The notes beneath the pieces are model-generated. The model ran no database searches. It was given only the letters and a program-made list of their open reading frames with translations, and was not told the DNA's origin. The translations under genes were made by a program, and so were the position numbers. A DNA stretch of 5,267 nucleotides from Spartobacteria bacterium UBA6821 (GTDB taxonomy: Bacteria; Verrucomicrobiota; Verrucomicrobiia; Chthoniobacterales; UBA6821): NCBI GenBank assembly GCA_002452515.1, contig DKEN01000015.1:9487-14753 (forward strand), in the 5' to 3' direction. Shown piece after piece: positions 3,705-5,267 of this stretch. How positions within the stretch are numbered: the stretch's first letter is position 1; each line of letters opens with the position of its first letter.

Positions 3705-5267
3705 ATGAAGATTTCCCTCTCCTGGCTGCGTGAACATCTCCGCACAGACAAATCTGTCACCGAGATCGCCTCGATCCTGACGAATGCGGGTCTGGAAGTC
3801 GGCTCCATCGAGTGCACTGGAGTTGCCATTGACAAGGTCGTGGCCGCCCGGATTCTGGAATCGGTGCAGCATCCCAATGCCGACCGTCTCAGCGTCTGTA
3901 AGGTCGATGACGGAAGCGGAATACCGCGCCAGATCGTCTGCGGGGCAAAGAACTATGCAGTCGGCGACAAGGTTCCCCTAGCCCTGCCAGGAGCCGTGAT
4001 GCCGGGGGATTTTAAGATCAAGGTCGGCAAGCTGCGGGGCGTCGAGAGCGAGGGGATGATGTGCAGCTCCAAAGAACTCGGCCTCGGTGAGGGAGTGGAT
4101 GGGCTACTCATTTTACCGCATGAGACCGTCGTTGGAACACCGTTGCGTGAACTTTTTCCCGCTGAGGAGGTCTTTGAGATCGAGATCACGCCGAACCGTC
4201 CCGACTGGCTCAGCCATCGGCGTGTCGCGATTGAGGCGGTTGCTTTCGGTGCCGGAGAAATAATTAACGCCCACAGAATTAAAATTAAGCGGGTTCCAAG
4301 AGTTGAAGACCCTGCAATTGCCGCAAGTGCTGATACAAAAGCGGCATCCTTTTACAGCCTCCGCCGGATTGATGGAGTGAAGGTTGGGCCGAGTCCAGAG
4401 TGGCTGCGCAAGCGCCTTGAATCGGTCGGCCTCCGCTCTATCAACAATGTCGTCGATGTAACGAATTTCGTGATGTTTGAAACCGCCCAGCCGCTGCATG
4501 CCTTTGACGCGGACAGAATCACCGGAAATCTTGCCGTTGAGTTCGCTGCGGAAGGGGAGGAATTCACAGCCCTGGACGGCTCCACCTACATCCTGACACC
4601 GCGAGATGCGGTCATTACGGATGCCGCCGGCATCCAAGCCCTCGCAGGCATCATGGGGGCAAAGGCTAGCGGCGTTTCCGAATCAACCACCTCTGTCTTG
4701 CTGGAGAGCGCCGTCTTTGATCCCTCCATCGTGCGCCGTTCAGGACGCGCCCTCGGTATTGCCAGCGACTCCAGCTACCGTTTCGAGCGGGGAACGGATG
4801 CTGAAACGGCGGTGAACGCCTCGGCGCGGGCTGCGGCCTTGATCGTGCAGGTTGCGGGAGGGGAGGCCTCTACCGACCAGATCATTGCCGGATCGATTCC
4901 TACCCCCACAGTGATTCCTCTGCGCGGTGAGCGAGTCCGTTCTTTGCTTGGGATCGATTTGGATGATGCAGCGATTTCCACACTGCTTGCGAAGCTGGGG
5001 CTGAAGGCGGTGGAGGGTGGCTTTGAAATTCCTTCCTTCCGTTCCGGCGATCTCAAGCGGGAAGTGGATTTGATCGAGGAAGTCGGCCGGCTTTTTGGCG
5101 TGGATAAAATTCCCAGCACGCCGCCGCGCGGTGCGTTGGGCACAAACGCGTTTGATTCCGTTTATGATCAGATCGGCGAAGCGCGGCGCATTCTCTCCGG
5201 ACTTGGATTGAATGAAGCGCAGGGGCAAACCTTAATCGCGAATGCAGAATGTAGAATTAAGAATGAA
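3705..5267 (+). CDS. pheT: Phenylalanine--tRNA ligase beta subunit, N-terminal 521 residues (3' end outside window)
   Basis: This is the beta partner of PheS; it binds tRNA-Phe and edits mischarged Tyr-tRNA. ATG 3705 lies 3 bases after the pheS stop, so translation is probably coupled; only AGG at 3700-3702 lies upstream. I read the frame by hand without a stop or frameshift to the last base. Domains in order are MKISLSWLREHL (1-12), an EMAPII-like tRNA-binding OB fold (about 39-150, with HPNADRLSVCKVD and IVCGAKN), FEIEITPNRPDWLS (157-170), the B3/B4 editing module (about 211-385, with NNVVDVTNFVMFET-AQPLHAFD) and B5 (about 403-475, with REVDLIEEVGRLFGVDKIP). The catalytic-like and anticodon-binding (FDX-ACB) parts should follow outside the window; the family is near 800 residues. 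Linker residues 185-198 are AT-rich, and the last nine codons hold a 7-base repeat. Confidence 0.96.
   Translation, partial: MKISLSWLREHLRTDKSVTEIASILTNAGLEVGSIECTGVAIDKVVAARILESVQHPNADRLSVCKVDDGSGIPRQIVCGAKNYAVGDKVPLALPGAVMPGDFKIKVGKLRGVESEGMMCSSKELGLGEGVDGLLILPHETVVGTPLRELFPAEEVFEIEITPNRPDWLSHRRVAIEAVAFGAGEIINAHRIKIKRVPRVEDPAIAASADTKAASFYSLRRIDGVKVGPSPEWLRKRLESVGLRSINNVVDVTNFVMFETAQPLHAFDADRITGNLAVEFAAEGEEFTALDGSTYILTPRDAVITDAAGIQALAGIMGAKASGVSESTTSVLLESAVFDPSIVRRSGRALGIASDSSYRFERGTDAETAVNASARAAALIVQVAGGEASTDQIIAGSIPTPTVIPLRGERVRSLLGIDLDDAAISTLLAKLGLKAVEGGFEIPSFRSGDLKREVDLIEEVGRLFGVDKIPSTPPRGALGTNAFDSVYDQIGEARRILSGLGLNEAQGQTLIANAECRIKNE
5239..5267 (+). repeat. 7-base tandem repeat inside pheT, running off the window end
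   Basis: Four successive heptamers fit the pattern (A)GAATNN: CGAATGC (5239-5245), AGAATGT (5246-5252), AGAATTA (5253-5259) and AGAATGA (5260-5266), with one further A at the edge. The tract is AT-rich against its GC-richer surroundings. It lies in the pheT frame just after the B5 domain and contains no stop in that frame within the window. Because 7 is not a multiple of 3, the repeat encodes a 7-residue cycle rather than a simple amino-acid repeat. Confidence 0.6.

Noticed and set aside
4113..5228. Several minus-strand open frames opposite pheT
   Set aside because: All are antisense to conserved PheT domains, with low-complexity Arg/Ser/Pro composition and no family features.
1..5267. CRISPR array, insertion sequence, tRNA or rRNA gene
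   Set aside because: No spaced direct repeats, transposase motifs, terminal repeats or cloverleaf-like sequence were seen on either strand.

Overview
The window reads as a bacterial chromosomal segment, all genes on the + strand, with no mobile element, tRNA, rRNA or CRISPR array visible. It probably comes from the Verrucomicrobiota/PVC side of the tree. That is an inference from three things: the character of the L35 and L20 proteins, a very small exported protein with a PEP-CTERM-like tail, and a futalosine-pathway menaquinone gene. No sequence search was possible, so the taxon is a moderate-confidence guess.

Layout. Positions 1-522 hold the C-terminal part of mqnC (menaquinone biosynthesis by the futalosine route). 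It overlaps by 17 bases the start of a secreted trypsin-like serine protease (506-1495). A gap of 94 bases (1496-1589) is filled by a nested inverted repeat. Its C-rich right arm ends next to the ATG of an 84-residue protein (1590-1844) with a signal peptide, a very short mature part and a VPES-hydrophobic-basic tail like the PEP-CTERM sorting signal.

From 1908 on lies a translation operon: rpmI (L35), rplT (L20), pheS and pheT (phenylalanyl-tRNA synthetase alpha and beta), with pheT cut by the window end. The first two products are 50S ribosomal proteins and the last two form the alpha2beta2 enzyme that charges tRNA-Phe. infC, which often precedes rpmI, is not directly upstream here. pheS and pheT are 3 bases apart, consistent with coupled synthesis of the two subunits.

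The most interesting material is non-coding. The rpmI-rplT spacer can fold into a compact three-way junction (2143-2203), a candidate autoregulatory RNA for L20 or L35. G-rich/C-rich inverted repeats abut the start codons of three genes (1590, 1908, 2685). The rpmI stop codon lies in a 13-base tandem duplication. A 7-base tandem repeat begins inside pheT and runs off the window edge. None of the complete genes has a canonical AGGAGG-type ribosome binding site at normal spacing.
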